A stretch of DNA of 64,000 nucleotides from Gp1-AA122 sp036378535. Lineage in GTDB: Bacteria; Acidobacteriota; Terriglobia; Terriglobales; Acidobacteriaceae. The number at the start of each line of letters is the position of its first letter. Within the stretch, counting starts at the first letter, position 1. The DNA is taken from contig DASUWH010000046.1 in the NCBI GenBank assembly GCA_036378535.1, positions 62,001 to 126,000 on the forward strand. The letters run 5' to 3'. The position numbers were made by a program, and so were the translations under genes. This document shows positions 35,035-44,191 of the stretch, in pieces. Below the pieces are notes generated by a model. The model saw only the letters and a program-made list of their open reading frames with translations, searched no databases and was not told where the DNA came from.

Positions 35035-35679
35035 ATGAAAACCACAGAAAGAACTCAACTGCGTCGATTACCGGCGCGCGGATCACACCAACCCGAGGTC
35101 ATTCACGCCATCCTGGATGCTGCTTTTTTGGCGCACGTCGGTTTCCAGGTGGAGGGCCAACCCTTTGTGATTCCGACCCTATTCGGTAGAGAAGGTGACA
35201 AACTGTATTTGCACGGCTCTGCCGCCAGTCGAATGCTGGGGCAGCTTGGAACTGGTGTTCCAGCGTGTGTCACTGTCACTCTGGTTGACGGACTGGTGCT
35301 GGCACGTTCTGCCTTTCACCATTCGATGAACTATCGCTCGGTAGTCGCCTTTGGTACGGCGCGCAAAATAGAGGATCCAGCTCAGAAGAAACATGCCTTA
35401 CTGGTTATTTCCGAACACCTGATAGCCGGGCGCTGGAAAGACGTTCGCAGCCCCACGGACAAGGAGCTCAAAGCAACCGCGGTGCTCGAATTTTCGATTG
35501 ACGAAGCATCGTCGAAGGTTCGGCAAGGGCCTCCACTGGACGACGAGGAGGACTACGGACTACCGGTCTGGGCCGGGGTGTTGCCCCTTGAATTGGCAGC
35601 GAAAACGCCGATCGCGGATCTTCGGCTGGCAGATGGCGCCGACGTGCCTCAGTACGTCCTGAACTTTCACCACAAATAG
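35035..35679 (+). CDS. Pyridoxamine 5'-phosphate oxidase-like FMN-binding split-barrel protein
   Basis: This protein of 214 residues starts at ATG 35035; the frame is open from 34993, but that would cover the palindrome. It belongs to the 'Pyridox_ox_2' group of flavin-binding split barrels, related to nitroimidazole-resistance proteins. Matching segments are LRRLPARGSHQPEVIHAILD, FQVEGQPFVIPTLFGREGDK, LYLHGSAASRMLGQL, ACVTVTLVDGLVLARSAFHH, SMNYRSVVAFGTARKIED and GLPVWAGVLPLEL. It probably binds FMN or a deazaflavin and reduces or detoxifies small molecules; a role in vitamin B6 is not assured. Such genes are commonly controlled by a divergent MocR regulator, here reduced to a remnant. Confidence 0.85.
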   Translation: MKTTERTQLRRLPARGSHQPEVIHAILDAAFLAHVGFQVEGQPFVIPTLFGREGDKLYLHGSAASRMLGQLGTGVPACVTVTLVDGLVLARSAFHHSMNYRSVVAFGTARKIEDPAQKKHALLVISEHLIAGRWKDVRSPTDKELKATAVLEFSIDEASSKVRQGPPLDDEEDYGLPVWAGVLPLELAAKTPIADLRLADGADVPQYVLNFHHK

Positions 35680-35737
35680 GTCAGCCAATGGGCGAGGCAT
35701 TAGGGATGTGTCGAAATGCGAACTTATAAAATCGAAT

Positions 35738-36778
35738 TCAGTAACCGTGTCCTTCTGCGGACGTCACCTTACCTCGGAACATCGTGTATATGAAGATGAA
35801 GTAGCTAATGGCGAGGGCGACGCCAGGGAGCCACCAGTAGAGGCCAATCTGCAGCGTGTGAGTGCTAGTTGCGGCGTTGTAGATCGTAATACTGTTAGCC
35901 GGATCAGTAGCGGGAAGTACGTTCGGATACAGACCGACGGCAGCGCCCGCTAACATCGCAATTAAAAACACGCTGGATGATAGAAATGCCATGCTCTCGC
36001 GGCGGCGAATGATTGCGAGGAGCATCGTAGCCAGCGCCCCGGCAACGATTGCTGGGATGATGAACCAGATCGGATGATTCGAATAGTTCTGCGTCAATTC
36101 TGGACGAATCCAGAGGGTCGCAGCAAGGGAGGCGATGGTTACTATTACAAGAACCGGAACCGTCAATAGTGCGGCCCGTCGCGATCGCTCCGCCAGTTGC
36201 CCCGCGTTCTTCAACCACAGGTAGAGCGCACCGTGAGTCGTGAGCGCCACCAGGGCTACTATACCCGCCAGCACTGTGTACCAGTCGAGAATGCCGGGCT
36301 GTGGCCCCACACGCCAATTCGTCCACAGTGCTTCGAAGAAGAGATGATCCGCCCGCAGGGGCACACCGCGCATGACATTTCCGAGGGCGGCGCCGAAGAA
36401 AATTGCCAGCAAACCGCTGGCGAGCGTGAACAAACCGTCAAAAAAGCTGCGCCAGACTGGAATCTCCAGGTGGGTGCGGAACTCGATGGAGATGGCCCGC
36501 AGGATAAGCAGCCAAAGCACGATCATCAGCGGCAGATAGAAGCCACTGAAGGCGGAGGCGTAAAGCAGGGGAAATGCGAAGTAAAGAGTCCCTCCCCCCG
36601 CGAGGAGCCAGACCTCGTTCCCATCCCAGACCGGGCCGATACTGCGCAACACCAGACGGCGCTCCTGATCCGTGCGCGCCACAAGCAGATGCAGCCCCCC
36701 TGCACCCAGGTCAAAGCCATCGAGAACAACATAGGCGATGATCATAAAGGCAACGAGGATGAACCACACCGTAGGCAT
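35738..36778 (-). CDS. cydB: Cytochrome bd ubiquinol oxidase subunit II
   Basis: The 346-residue integral membrane protein has the CydB fold. The N-terminus carries VLDGFDLGAGGLHLLVART, then WDGNEVWLLAGGGTLYFAFP and LRAISIEFR, all hallmark CydB segments. Helices continue to the end (PGVALAISYFIFIYTMFRGKV). CydB supports CydA in the high-affinity quinol oxidase that reduces O2 to water without pumping protons. It follows cydA by 3 bases. No cydX-like small ORF or cydCD transporter genes are seen next to it. Confidence 0.95.
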   Translation of the reverse strand: MPTVWFILVAFMIIAYVVLDGFDLGAGGLHLLVARTDQERRLVLRSIGPVWDGNEVWLLAGGGTLYFAFPLLYASAFSGFYLPLMIVLWLLILRAISIEFRTHLEIPVWRSFFDGLFTLASGLLAIFFGAALGNVMRGVPLRADHLFFEALWTNWRVGPQPGILDWYTVLAGIVALVALTTHGALYLWLKNAGQLAERSRRAALLTVPVLVIVTIASLAATLWIRPELTQNYSNHPIWFIIPAIVAGALATMLLAIIRRRESMAFLSSSVFLIAMLAGAAVGLYPNVLPATDPANSITIYNAATSTHTLQIGLYWWLPGVALAISYFIFIYTMFRGKVTSAEGHGY

Positions 36779-36781
36779 GCT

Positions 36782-38149
36782 TTATGGCTCCCGCGTGTCC
36801 AGATTCAATTGCGGAGTCGGGCCGCTTCGCCCGGGCAACGGCCCGTCGCTGATCGTGCGCTGTATCAGGAACAGAAAGAAGATGCTCAAGACTGTATAAA
36901 GGCCCATAAAACCAAGCAGGGTGAACCATCCATTGCCGGTCGAGACCATGCGTGAATAGCCGGTGCTGGTGCGCAGCAGTCCATAGACAAGCCATGGTTG
37001 GCGGCCGACTTCAGCGGCCACCCATCCGGCCGTATTCGCGATGTAAGGAAAAGGCACACACAACAACAAAAGCCACAGTGCCCATCGCTGCTCGAAGAGT
37101 TTGCCGCGCCACATCAGGAGTGTGCACAGCACCATGACGGCAACGAAGATAGTTCCGAGTCCCGCCATAATGTGGTAGGCGAAGAAAAGCAGGGGGATAT
37201 CGCCGGGCCAGTCGGCCTTGGGAAAATCGTTGAGCCCTTTAACTTCAGCGGTAAATGTTCCATAAATGAGAAAACTGAGCGCATTGTTCAAAGCAATGGG
37301 ATTGTCGATCGTCTCGTTTTCAGGGTTGGGTTGGCCGATCAATACCATGGGAGCGCCGCGTTGGGTGCTGAACAGGCCCTCCATGGCTGCGGTTGTCACC
37401 GGCTGGTTGAATGCCATGTAACGGCCGTGCAGGTCGCCGGAAGGGAAGATCTGGAAAGCGCTGGCTATCAAGCCGGCGAACACCCCCACCCGGACGAATA
37501 TCCGCGACTGCTCGCGATGCTTATCATTCAGCCAATAAAACGCTCCTAAAGCGGCCATGACAAAGGCACCGGTGATGGTCGCGCCGCTCATGGTGTGCAT
37601 ATATTGCAGCAGCGCCCAGCGATTGACCAGCACGCCCCAGAAACTTGCAGCCTGAAAGGAACCGTCGAGCTGTCGCGTATAGGCGACCGGGTGCTGCATC
37701 CAGGCATTGGCGGCGACGATGAAGAACCCCGAAAGCCACGATCCGAGGAATACGGCGAATCCGGCCCACCAGTGGCCCCAGCGGCTCAATCGCTTTTCTC
37801 CGTAGAGAAACAGCCCTAGAAATGCTGACTCGAGGAAAAATGAAAACACGCCTTCCATGACGAGCGGCTGCCCTAGTACACCGCCAGTCAGCCGCGAGAA
37901 CTCCGACCAGTTCGTGCCGAATTGAAATTCCATCGGAATGCCAGTCACCACGCCCAGCACGAAGTTCAGGCCGAAGATTTTTGCCCAAAATCTTGCCGCA
38001 GAGTTATAGCTTTCGTCATTCTTCCAGATAGCGAGCGTCTTCAGGACAACGAGGAGTGGAGCCAGCCCCATCGTGAGCTGGGGGAAGATGTAGTGGAACA
38101 TTACCGTGAAGGCAAAATGGACGCGATGAATGATGAGCGCGCTATCCAT
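36782..38149 (-). CDS. cydA: Cytochrome bd ubiquinol oxidase subunit I
   Basis: This 455-residue haem-bearing subunit oxidises quinol and binds haems b558, b595 and d. The N-terminal helix RVHFAFTVMFHYIFPQLTMG carries His19 (high-spin haem ligand). Conserved GIPMEFQFGTNWSEFSRLTG, EGVFSFFLESAFLGLFLYGE and the C-terminal GWVAAEVGRQPWLVYGLLRT are also present. The length and the short stretch between PSGDLHGRYMAFNQP and the next helices indicate the short Q-loop type (CIO or Bacillus-like) rather than the E. coli long Q-loop. CCGGAG precedes the ATG. It forms an operon with cydB and is divergent from the hydrolase at 38315. The operon suggests life at low or fluctuating oxygen. Confidence 0.95.
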   Translation of the reverse strand: MDSALIIHRVHFAFTVMFHYIFPQLTMGLAPLLVVLKTLAIWKNDESYNSAARFWAKIFGLNFVLGVVTGIPMEFQFGTNWSEFSRLTGGVLGQPLVMEGVFSFFLESAFLGLFLYGEKRLSRWGHWWAGFAVFLGSWLSGFFIVAANAWMQHPVAYTRQLDGSFQAASFWGVLVNRWALLQYMHTMSGATITGAFVMAALGAFYWLNDKHREQSRIFVRVGVFAGLIASAFQIFPSGDLHGRYMAFNQPVTTAAMEGLFSTQRGAPMVLIGQPNPENETIDNPIALNNALSFLIYGTFTAEVKGLNDFPKADWPGDIPLLFFAYHIMAGLGTIFVAVMVLCTLLMWRGKLFEQRWALWLLLLCVPFPYIANTAGWVAAEVGRQPWLVYGLLRTSTGYSRMVSTGNGWFTLLGFMGLYTVLSIFFLFLIQRTISDGPLPGRSGPTPQLNLDTREP

Positions 38150-38314
38150 ACAGATGCTCCGGATATTTGCTGTTACCGGAGCTCGTGTTTCCGCACAGTT
38201 CAGACCCTACGCACTGAGAACGATCTTAGTCCAAGGCTAGGTTGCTGTGAAGTATTCATTATAGTTGTTCGATTAGTCACGATAGTGTCGGATTGGATGG
38301 GAGGATGAATTCCA

Positions 38315-39283
38315 ATGCTTAGAACGGGGATTGCTTTTTTTCTTTGCTTGTTAACGGTTGCCGCCGGGGCGAGCGCACAAGAGAACCTGAGCGGGGGGAA
38401 GGGCAATCCGGTCACTCTGAAGTATTTGGGGACCGCGGGCTGGGAGATCAGCGATGGGACCACAATCATTTTGGTCGATCCATATCTGTCGCGCATCAAC
38501 GGACCTGCGCCGCCGGGAGGAGGAACGGGGCACGCGGTTCCCGGAGACCGGCGCCGCACATACAAGTGGAATGATATTGCCACTCCGGACGAGGCAGCCA
38601 TCGACACGCACATTCAACGTGCGGATTTTGTCCTGGTTACGCATACTCATTACGATCACATCCTAGATGTTCCTCACATAGCCCTCAAAACGCGAGCTAA
38701 TGTGATCGGCACCGAGAGCACCGAGAATGTGATGCGCGCCTATCGCATCCCGGAGGAACAGCTGATCACCGTGCGCGGAGGGGAGGATTATCAATTCAGC
38801 GGGTTCTCCGTAAAAGTAATCCCTAGTATCCACAGTCCTTTGGGCCACAAGCACTACTTTAGTTCCGCGAGCGCGCCGGAGGGGATGAAAGCACCCTTAA
38901 CTTTGGAACAAATCCATCCGGAGGGAGGTACGCTGGCCTACCTCATCCGTTTGCAGGGCCACCAGATTCTGGCATTTGGCGGGATGAACTACGTAGAACG
39001 CGAAATCACAGGGTTGGAACCCGATGTGGCGCTGATCGGAGCCGGAGCCTCACGAAAAGAAATCTACGACTATAGCGGCCGGCTGATGCGGGCTCTGAAT
39101 TACCCGAAGATAGTTCTTCCGACTCACTGGGATAATTTTCTGGAACCCTATGAAGCGTCACAGCAAGCTGCTTTGGACGCGCTGCAGTCCTTCACCCAGG
39201 AGATCGTGAAAGCTTCCCCGAAAACCAGGGTGATTGTGCCAAAGTACTTCGAGGTGATCACCCTCGAAGATGTTGCGAAATAG
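38315..39283 (+). CDS. Exported metallo-beta-lactamase-fold hydrolase (UlaG-like)
   Basis: This 322-residue protein has a signal peptide (MLRTGIAFFLCLLTVAAGASA). The metal-binding core is THTHYDHILDVPH (HxHxDH), followed by the third His in SIHSPLGHKHYF and the terminal His in LPTHWDNFLEPY. The N-terminal GTAGWEISDGTTIILVDPYL is typical of the 'L-ascorbate-6-phosphate lactonase-like' or general metal-dependent hydrolase group. Export argues against the cytosolic lactonase role. The substrate is unknown and could be a lactone or phosphoester. GGGAGG lies 9 bases before the ATG. Its stop is 5 bases from the stop of the convergent amidohydrolase. Confidence 0.85.
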   Translation: MLRTGIAFFLCLLTVAAGASAQENLSGGKGNPVTLKYLGTAGWEISDGTTIILVDPYLSRINGPAPPGGGTGHAVPGDRRRTYKWNDIATPDEAAIDTHIQRADFVLVTHTHYDHILDVPHIALKTRANVIGTESTENVMRAYRIPEEQLITVRGGEDYQFSGFSVKVIPSIHSPLGHKHYFSSASAPEGMKAPLTLEQIHPEGGTLAYLIRLQGHQILAFGGMNYVEREITGLEPDVALIGAGASRKEIYDYSGRLMRALNYPKIVLPTHWDNFLEPYEASQQAALDALQSFTQEIVKASPKTRVIVPKYFEVITLEDVAK

Positions 39284-39288
39284 GCGGT

Positions 39289-40680
39289 CTAGGGCAGCCC
39301 CAGCGAGGCAGCGATCTTCTTCCTATACTCGCGTGCTTTGGCCATGGCCTGCTCTTGGTTAACGGTCAGCAGCTTGCGGTCGCGCATCACAACGCGTCCG
39401 CCGATCACAACCGTTTGCACGTCCGAAGCCTTTAAGGCGTATGCCAGCTGTGCGTAGATGTCGTACATGGGAACGGCATTGGGTTCATCCAGGCTGATCA
39501 GGATCACATCCGCCTTCTTGCCTTTCTCCAATGAACCAATTTCCTTTTCCATGTGCAAAGCTCTGGCGCCGTCGATGGTAGCCATCTCCACAACCGCAGG
39601 CGCGTTGAGGGCAAGGGGATTCATTTTCGTAATTTTGGCGAGCTTCGCGGCCAGGTCCATCTCCTCCATCAGGTCGAGATCGTTGTTGCTGCCGGCGGGG
39701 CCGTCTGTACCGAGGCCGACGGCGACTCCGGCGGCGCGCATCTCGGGAACGGGAGAGACGCCGCTTGCCAGCATCATGTTGCTCGATGGGTTGTGAACGC
39801 AGCCAACCTGGCGCCGGGCAAGAGTCTTGCGGTCTAGCTCGTCGACGAAAATGCAATGCGCAGCGATGACGTCGTCGCCCAGTATTCCCAGCCGGTCCAG
39901 GTATTGCACGGGACTGGCGCCGTTCTGCTTCTCACTGTCGTCCCGCTCCTTTTTCATTTCGGCGACGTGAATGAGAATGGGCGCATGATATTTACGCGCC
40001 AGTGCGGCTGAGTCGCGTAGCGTCTTTTGTGAACAGGTATAGATCGAGTGCGGCGCCGGGGCAGCATGGATCAATGGATCGCCTTGCCACTTCTTGAGGA
40101 AGTTCTCGGTATAGCTGAGCATTGCGGTTTCGGACTTGTTGTCGGGCGCGGGAAAGTCGATAAATGTTTCTCCGAGGACGCCCCGCATGCCGGCCGCTTT
40201 GGTTTCATCGGCGATGGCATCTTCAAAGTAATACATATCAGCGAAAGTGGTGACGCCAGAACGGATCTGCTCGGCTGCGGCGAGGCGGGTTCCCCAGCGC
40301 ACAAATTCCTCGTTAACGTTCCTGGCTTCGGCAGGGAAAATGTATTTGTGCAGCCAGTCATCGAGCGTGACGTCATCGTGCAACCCGCGAAAGAGAGTCA
40401 TGGGCACGTGCGTGTGGCCGTTAATCAAACCGGGTAGAACCAGCTTTCCGCGTGCATCGATGCTGTTGCGGACTTGGTATTGACGTTCCAGGTCAACGCG
40501 CGGTCCGACGGCAGCAATCGTGTCGCCTACGACGACAATAGCGCCGTCTTCGTAAACCGTGCGGTTGCCGTCCATGCTGACGACGGTACCGCCGGAAATC
40601 ATCAGATCGGCAGCGTATGTTTGGGCAGCAGCGCTTGCCGAAGTAAATGCCAACAGCAGCAGGCATCGCCAGAAGTTCAT
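39289..40680 (-). CDS. Exported amidohydrolase, MTA/SAH-deaminase-like
   Basis: The ATG at 40680 is preferred over 40701 because AAGGAG lies 6 bases before it and a signal peptide begins there (MNFWRCLLLLAFTSASAAA). This gives 463 residues. Metal and substrate motifs of the cytosine-deaminase/TrzN/MtaD group are complete: LINGHTHVPMTLFRGLHDD, HAAPAPHSIYTCS, PILIHVAEMKKE, AHCIFVDELD and GLGTDGPAGSNNDLDLMEEM. Cytosolic relatives deaminate S-adenosylhomocysteine, methylthioadenosine or chlorinated triazines. The signal peptide implies a periplasmic purine-like or amide substrate. It is divergent from the DUF885 gene, with 86 bases between starts. Confidence 0.87.
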   Translation of the reverse strand: MNFWRCLLLLAFTSASAAAQTYAADLMISGGTVVSMDGNRTVYEDGAIVVVGDTIAAVGPRVDLERQYQVRNSIDARGKLVLPGLINGHTHVPMTLFRGLHDDVTLDDWLHKYIFPAEARNVNEEFVRWGTRLAAAEQIRSGVTTFADMYYFEDAIADETKAAGMRGVLGETFIDFPAPDNKSETAMLSYTENFLKKWQGDPLIHAAPAPHSIYTCSQKTLRDSAALARKYHAPILIHVAEMKKERDDSEKQNGASPVQYLDRLGILGDDVIAAHCIFVDELDRKTLARRQVGCVHNPSSNMMLASGVSPVPEMRAAGVAVGLGTDGPAGSNNDLDLMEEMDLAAKLAKITKMNPLALNAPAVVEMATIDGARALHMEKEIGSLEKGKKADVILISLDEPNAVPMYDIYAQLAYALKASDVQTVVIGGRVVMRDRKLLTVNQEQAMAKAREYRKKIAASLGLP

Positions 40681-40766
40681 GGTTCGCTCCTTGGAAATCA
40701 AAAAGATATACCAGTCGGCCTGTGCATTGACAACAGTAGTGCGTTGTCGGAGGATGAGCGCTTCCT

Positions 40767-42428
40767 ATGAATCGAAAAGTTGCACTTTGCGTTTTGCTGA
40801 TTTTTTCCTTGCCGGCATGGTCACAAGACTCTCTCGCCAAGCTCGCGGCGGATTTTTGGAGCTGGCGCGCGCAGTATCAGCCTTTCAGTAGCGATGACAT
40901 CCCTCGCATCGAACGTCCGGCGGGAATCACCCGCTCCTGGTCTGCTACTGCGGTTGCGCGGCAGCGCTCTGATCTGGCGGCATTCGAGACACGCTGGAAA
41001 AAGCTGGACTCAGGGCGTGGGCCGGTCGCGGAAAAAGTTGACTACCGGCTGATCGGTTCGGCGCTGGCACGAGTTCACTGGGAACTGGATGTGAATCGCC
41101 GGTGGCAGCGCGATCCAACCTTTTACGTAGAACAGACCCTAACTCCAGTAGAGGAGGCGCTTGCGGTGCCTCCACCCTTCGATGAAGCCCGCACCAGCGA
41201 GCTCATTGCGCGCTGCGAAAATATTTCTTCTATCCTGGCCGATGCAAGAGTCAATCTAAAGGAACCAGCTGCGCCCTTTGCCCAACTGGCAATCGATTCG
41301 CTCGCCCATATCCGCGCTCAATTGGACGTCGTCGCGCACGACCTCGCTCCGCACGTAAGTGCTAGCCAGGCGAGCCAGCTTCTCCCAGCCATCGAACATG
41401 GGGCCTCGGCGCTCGTAGATTTTCGCCGGTGGTTGCAGCAGCGACTTCCCTCCATGACGCAGGGAACAGCTGTTGGACGCGATGCCTACGAATATTTCTT
41501 CAAGCAGGTAGCGCTCTACCCATTTACACCCGAACAGTTGCTGCAGCTGAGCCAACAGGAGTGGGCCCGGTCGGTTGTATTCGAAGAGCAGGAACGCCGA
41601 CGGAATCAGAAGGTCGCTCCCCTCAGGATGTTCAGCAGCATTGAGGATCAGACGAAAACGACGGCAGAGATGGAAACACAGGTACGCCGATTTCTGATCG
41701 AAAAAGGAATTCTGACAATTCCTCCTGATTTTCCCCACTACACCGTTAGGCCCTTACCTGCTTATCTGGCTGCACTGGGTGATTTCGGGGAACTCGACGA
41801 TTTCACCGGTCCTTCGCGGCTTAACCAGGACTGCGTTCGCTGGGCGCCAGCTCCGTCGGGCAAGCTGGGATATTTCGCAAACGCCAATGCGCACGATCCG
41901 CGTCCCGATATGATCCACGAAGGGGTTCCGGGGCACTACTTCCAACTGTGGCTCGGGTGGCGGAACTCTGATCCCATCCGCCGGCATTACTACGATTCCG
42001 GCGCCAACGAAGGACTCGGCTTTTATGCGGAAGAGATGATGCTGGAAGCGGGCCTGTTCGATGGCTCCCCTCACACACGCGAGATCATCTACAACTTCAT
42101 GCGGCTGCGCGCCCTGCGCGTGGAAGTTGACGTGAAACTGGCGCTGGGCGAATTCACTCTGGAGCAAGCCGCGAAGTATCTGGAGGAAATGGTCCCCATG
42201 GATCCGCAGACCGCCCGGAGCGAGGCGGGAGCATTCGCCACGCAACCCGGGCTAGCGATTTCGTACCAGGCTGGCAAACTTCAGATCACAAAATTTCTGG
42301 CTGAAGCTCGCCAGCAAGCCGGTGATCGCTTTGAGATCATCCGTTTCAATGATGCGCTGTGGCGAAACGGAAACGTGCCCATCGCGCTTCAACGCCGGGA
42401 GTGGTTTAACGACCCGTCAGGTTGGTAA
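40767..42428 (+). CDS. DUF885 family exported protein, peptidase-like
   Basis: The 553-residue protein has a signal peptide (MNRKVALCVLLIFSLPAWS). The DUF885 zinc-peptidase-like core is present: HEGVPGHYFQLWLGWR (HExxxH-type motif with PGH) followed by NEGLGFYAEEMMLEAGLF about 30 residues later, then MRLRALRVEVDVKLALGEFT. Members of this family resemble gluzincin and carboxypeptidase folds, and some are peptidases of bacterial envelopes. Activity here is not proven. A TTGACA lies at 40727-40732, but no good -10 follows at the right distance. A stem-loop starts at its stop codon. Confidence 0.82.
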   Translation: MNRKVALCVLLIFSLPAWSQDSLAKLAADFWSWRAQYQPFSSDDIPRIERPAGITRSWSATAVARQRSDLAAFETRWKKLDSGRGPVAEKVDYRLIGSALARVHWELDVNRRWQRDPTFYVEQTLTPVEEALAVPPPFDEARTSELIARCENISSILADARVNLKEPAAPFAQLAIDSLAHIRAQLDVVAHDLAPHVSASQASQLLPAIEHGASALVDFRRWLQQRLPSMTQGTAVGRDAYEYFFKQVALYPFTPEQLLQLSQQEWARSVVFEEQERRRNQKVAPLRMFSSIEDQTKTTAEMETQVRRFLIEKGILTIPPDFPHYTVRPLPAYLAALGDFGELDDFTGPSRLNQDCVRWAPAPSGKLGYFANANAHDPRPDMIHEGVPGHYFQLWLGWRNSDPIRRHYYDSGANEGLGFYAEEMMLEAGLFDGSPHTREIIYNFMRLRALRVEVDVKLALGEFTLEQAAKYLEEMVPMDPQTARSEAGAFATQPGLAISYQAGKLQITKFLAEARQQAGDRFEIIRFNDALWRNGNVPIALQRREWFNDPSGW

Positions 42429-42455
42429 TCTCGCGCCGCTCGGTATACGCGAGAT
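42428..42455. terminator. Stem-loop between convergent genes
   Basis: ATCTCGCG (42428-42435) and CGCGAGAT (42448-42455) pair perfectly around a 12-base loop and can be extended by GGTA/TACC with one bulge. The hairpin lies exactly between the stops of the DUF885 and DUF4397 genes. It lacks a T-run, so it may end transcription weakly in both directions or protect the transcript ends. Confidence 0.4.
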
Positions 42456-42460
42456 ACCCG

Positions 42461-43141
42461 TCAGTTCAGATCCGACAACATGACCCAGCTATAAGTTTGC
42501 TGCGCGTTGAGAGAGAGGATGGTGCGAATCTGGCCTGCGCCGAGTGCAATGGATCCACTATCGACGTTGACGAATTTCTGATGGGGCGGAGTGAAAGAGA
42601 CTTCATAGTTTCCGGCTGCGAGCGAACTGTAGGCGGAGGCGGCTCCGAAGGCCAGGTTCGAAACGGTGGCTGGTACGGTTGCGATGTCGGTTCCGGTGGG
42701 CTCGATGTAGACATCCTGGCCGCCTAAACCGGGCGCCGCATTGACTATACGCAGCTTGAAGTTTCCAGACGTCGGGGCGGAGTTATCATCGGTCAGGATG
42801 AGGTTGCTGATCGCATAGGAATAGTTAAGCGAAAACAGGGAAAGGTATGCGCCGGAGCGCGCACTCGTAGTGGTATCGATGATTGGTGTTGTGGATCCGG
42901 CAGGCTCGATCTGGAGATGCTCCGAACCGGCACCCACGGATTTGTACCCGGAGGTTGTGCCATAGCTGACGCCGCTGGCCAGGTTGTTGCCATTCACCAG
43001 AAAGTCCAGGCTAGATTCATCGGGCGTGACGTCCACAAAACGAATATTCGCCTTACTGGAAGAACCGCATCCCGAGACCAAGAGCAAGGCAGCGAACAGC
43101 GCTAATCCCGCCGCGAAGAAAGGCCATCTACGAAATTGCAT
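42461..43141 (-). CDS. DUF4397 domain lipoprotein
   Basis: The 226-residue protein has a lipoprotein signal (FAALLLVSGCGSSSKA, lipid on the Cys of VSGC). The mature part has two DUF4397-like beta repeats: ANIRFVDVTPDESSLDFLVN with ASGVSYGTTSGYKSV, and LRIVNAAPGLGGQDVYIEP with LAFGAASAYSSLAAGNYEV. DUF4397 proteins are surface or periplasmic beta-sandwich proteins of unknown function. No catalytic residues are evident. The gene is monocistronic in this window. Confidence 0.85.
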   Translation of the reverse strand: MQFRRWPFFAAGLALFAALLLVSGCGSSSKANIRFVDVTPDESSLDFLVNGNNLASGVSYGTTSGYKSVGAGSEHLQIEPAGSTTPIIDTTTSARSGAYLSLFSLNYSYAISNLILTDDNSAPTSGNFKLRIVNAAPGLGGQDVYIEPTGTDIATVPATVSNLAFGAASAYSSLAAGNYEVSFTPPHQKFVNVDSGSIALGAGQIRTILSLNAQQTYSWVMLSDLN

Positions 43142-43525
43142 TCACACACTCCTGCACAAGATTGTGTTTAGCTGATACGCGAATGGATGCTCGACATCAT
43201 AAGCCGAGTTGCTGCTGTGGTGTAAAGGCATCGTCCCGAAAGGTAAAGTCTTGTAAGCATGCATAGCCGATTCTTATGATAAAGAGCGATTCGAGTCGCC
43301 TACGGCCAGATACTTCAGCAAAAACTTGCTTGCGACGTTTAATAGTACTAGATTAGTTTGCACAAACATTTCTGCGTCGGTGCCCATTCTAAATTTTGCC
43401 TGGATTGACAGACTCTTTACACACTTTTACTGGAATCCCGGGCAGACTCTGAATGATAATTTGCCGACGAGAAGCTCGCGAATTAAGTTTCGATTAGAAT
43501 TGCCGGGGAATCAGCGCGAGATGAT
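43142..43525. other. Intergenic region
   Basis: These 384 bases upstream of the DUF4397 gene are richer in A and T than the surroundings. They probably carry its promoter in the first 100 bases. I find no coding frame with a start site, no RNA fold that I recognise, and no repeat. Confidence 0.45.
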
Positions 43526-43666
43526 ATGACAGATCTGATGAAGTCGCTCATGATGATTATGCTGTTTGCGCTGCCTGTAGCATTGATCGGGTTGGCCGTG
43601 GTGTGTTTCGGGCGCTGCGTCTCCGACATGTTGGAGGATCGTGAGCCGGAACCGCCCGCTTCTTAG
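43526..43666 (+). CDS. Possible 46-residue membrane protein
   Basis: A short frame from ATG 43526 to TAG 43664-43666 encodes MTDLMKSLMMIMLFALPVAL, then a continued hydrophobic stretch IGLAVVCFGRCVSDMLED and an acidic, proline-containing tail (REPEPPAS). The layout of one membrane helix plus a charged tail is typical of small regulatory membrane proteins. A weak purine-rich site (GCGAGATG) precedes the start. There is no homologue that I can name, and it may be chance. Confidence 0.4.
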   Translation: MTDLMKSLMMIMLFALPVALIGLAVVCFGRCVSDMLEDREPEPPAS

Positions 43667-43768
43667 GGTTCGTGTGTACGGCGAGGACGCGCCGGCGGCC
43701 CGCCCGCTGACGGACCGACCGGCTGAATTCGTGAGCTCAGAGATGCGCACGAAAACGTACAGCCGCAG

Positions 43769-44041
43769 CTAAGCTACCCGACTGCGATATTCAGAAGCGG
43801 CGTCGGACCCGTGCTGCTTCACCATCTTGTTGTACACGCCCATAATCAGAAACGGGGCGGCCCATTGGCCCACAAATAGCGCCCACTCGTCGCGGCCGGC
43901 GATTTTGAGAATCAAAGAACCGGCCATCGAACCGAGGGCCGCGGCCAAATATCCGGTACTCGGAACCCGCGAGGTTTTTGATTCGATTGCTCCTGTCACT
44001 CGATCTTCAGCTGCACCGCCCTTTTCAACACGCATGTCCAT
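43769..44041 (-). CDS. Small hypothetical membrane protein
   Basis: This 90-residue protein has a polar N-terminal third (VEKGGAAEDRVTGAIESKT) followed by two likely membrane helices, GYLAAALGSMAGSLILKIAG and ALFVGQWAAPFLIMGVYNKM, and a short basic end (EYRSRVA). The hairpin layout resembles small conserved acidobacterial proteins of unknown role. It stands alone, 220 bases downstream of the beta-helix gene's stop and on the same strand, and a terminator lies between them, so it has its own promoter. Confidence 0.62.
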   Translation of the reverse strand: MDMRVEKGGAAEDRVTGAIESKTSRVPSTGYLAAALGSMAGSLILKIAGRDEWALFVGQWAAPFLIMGVYNKMVKQHGSDAASEYRSRVA

Positions 44042-44191
44042 CTCAATAAGCTCCCAATGTCATGAAATTTCCGTTGTTGCGGAGATACCAGTTTCTACGT
44101 TTGCGCAGGCAAGCGTCATTGGGATGATCCCCATTTGGCAGGAAAATGGACTGTAGGATGAGAGTACGCCGGTTCGAGGCAGACTGATCCA

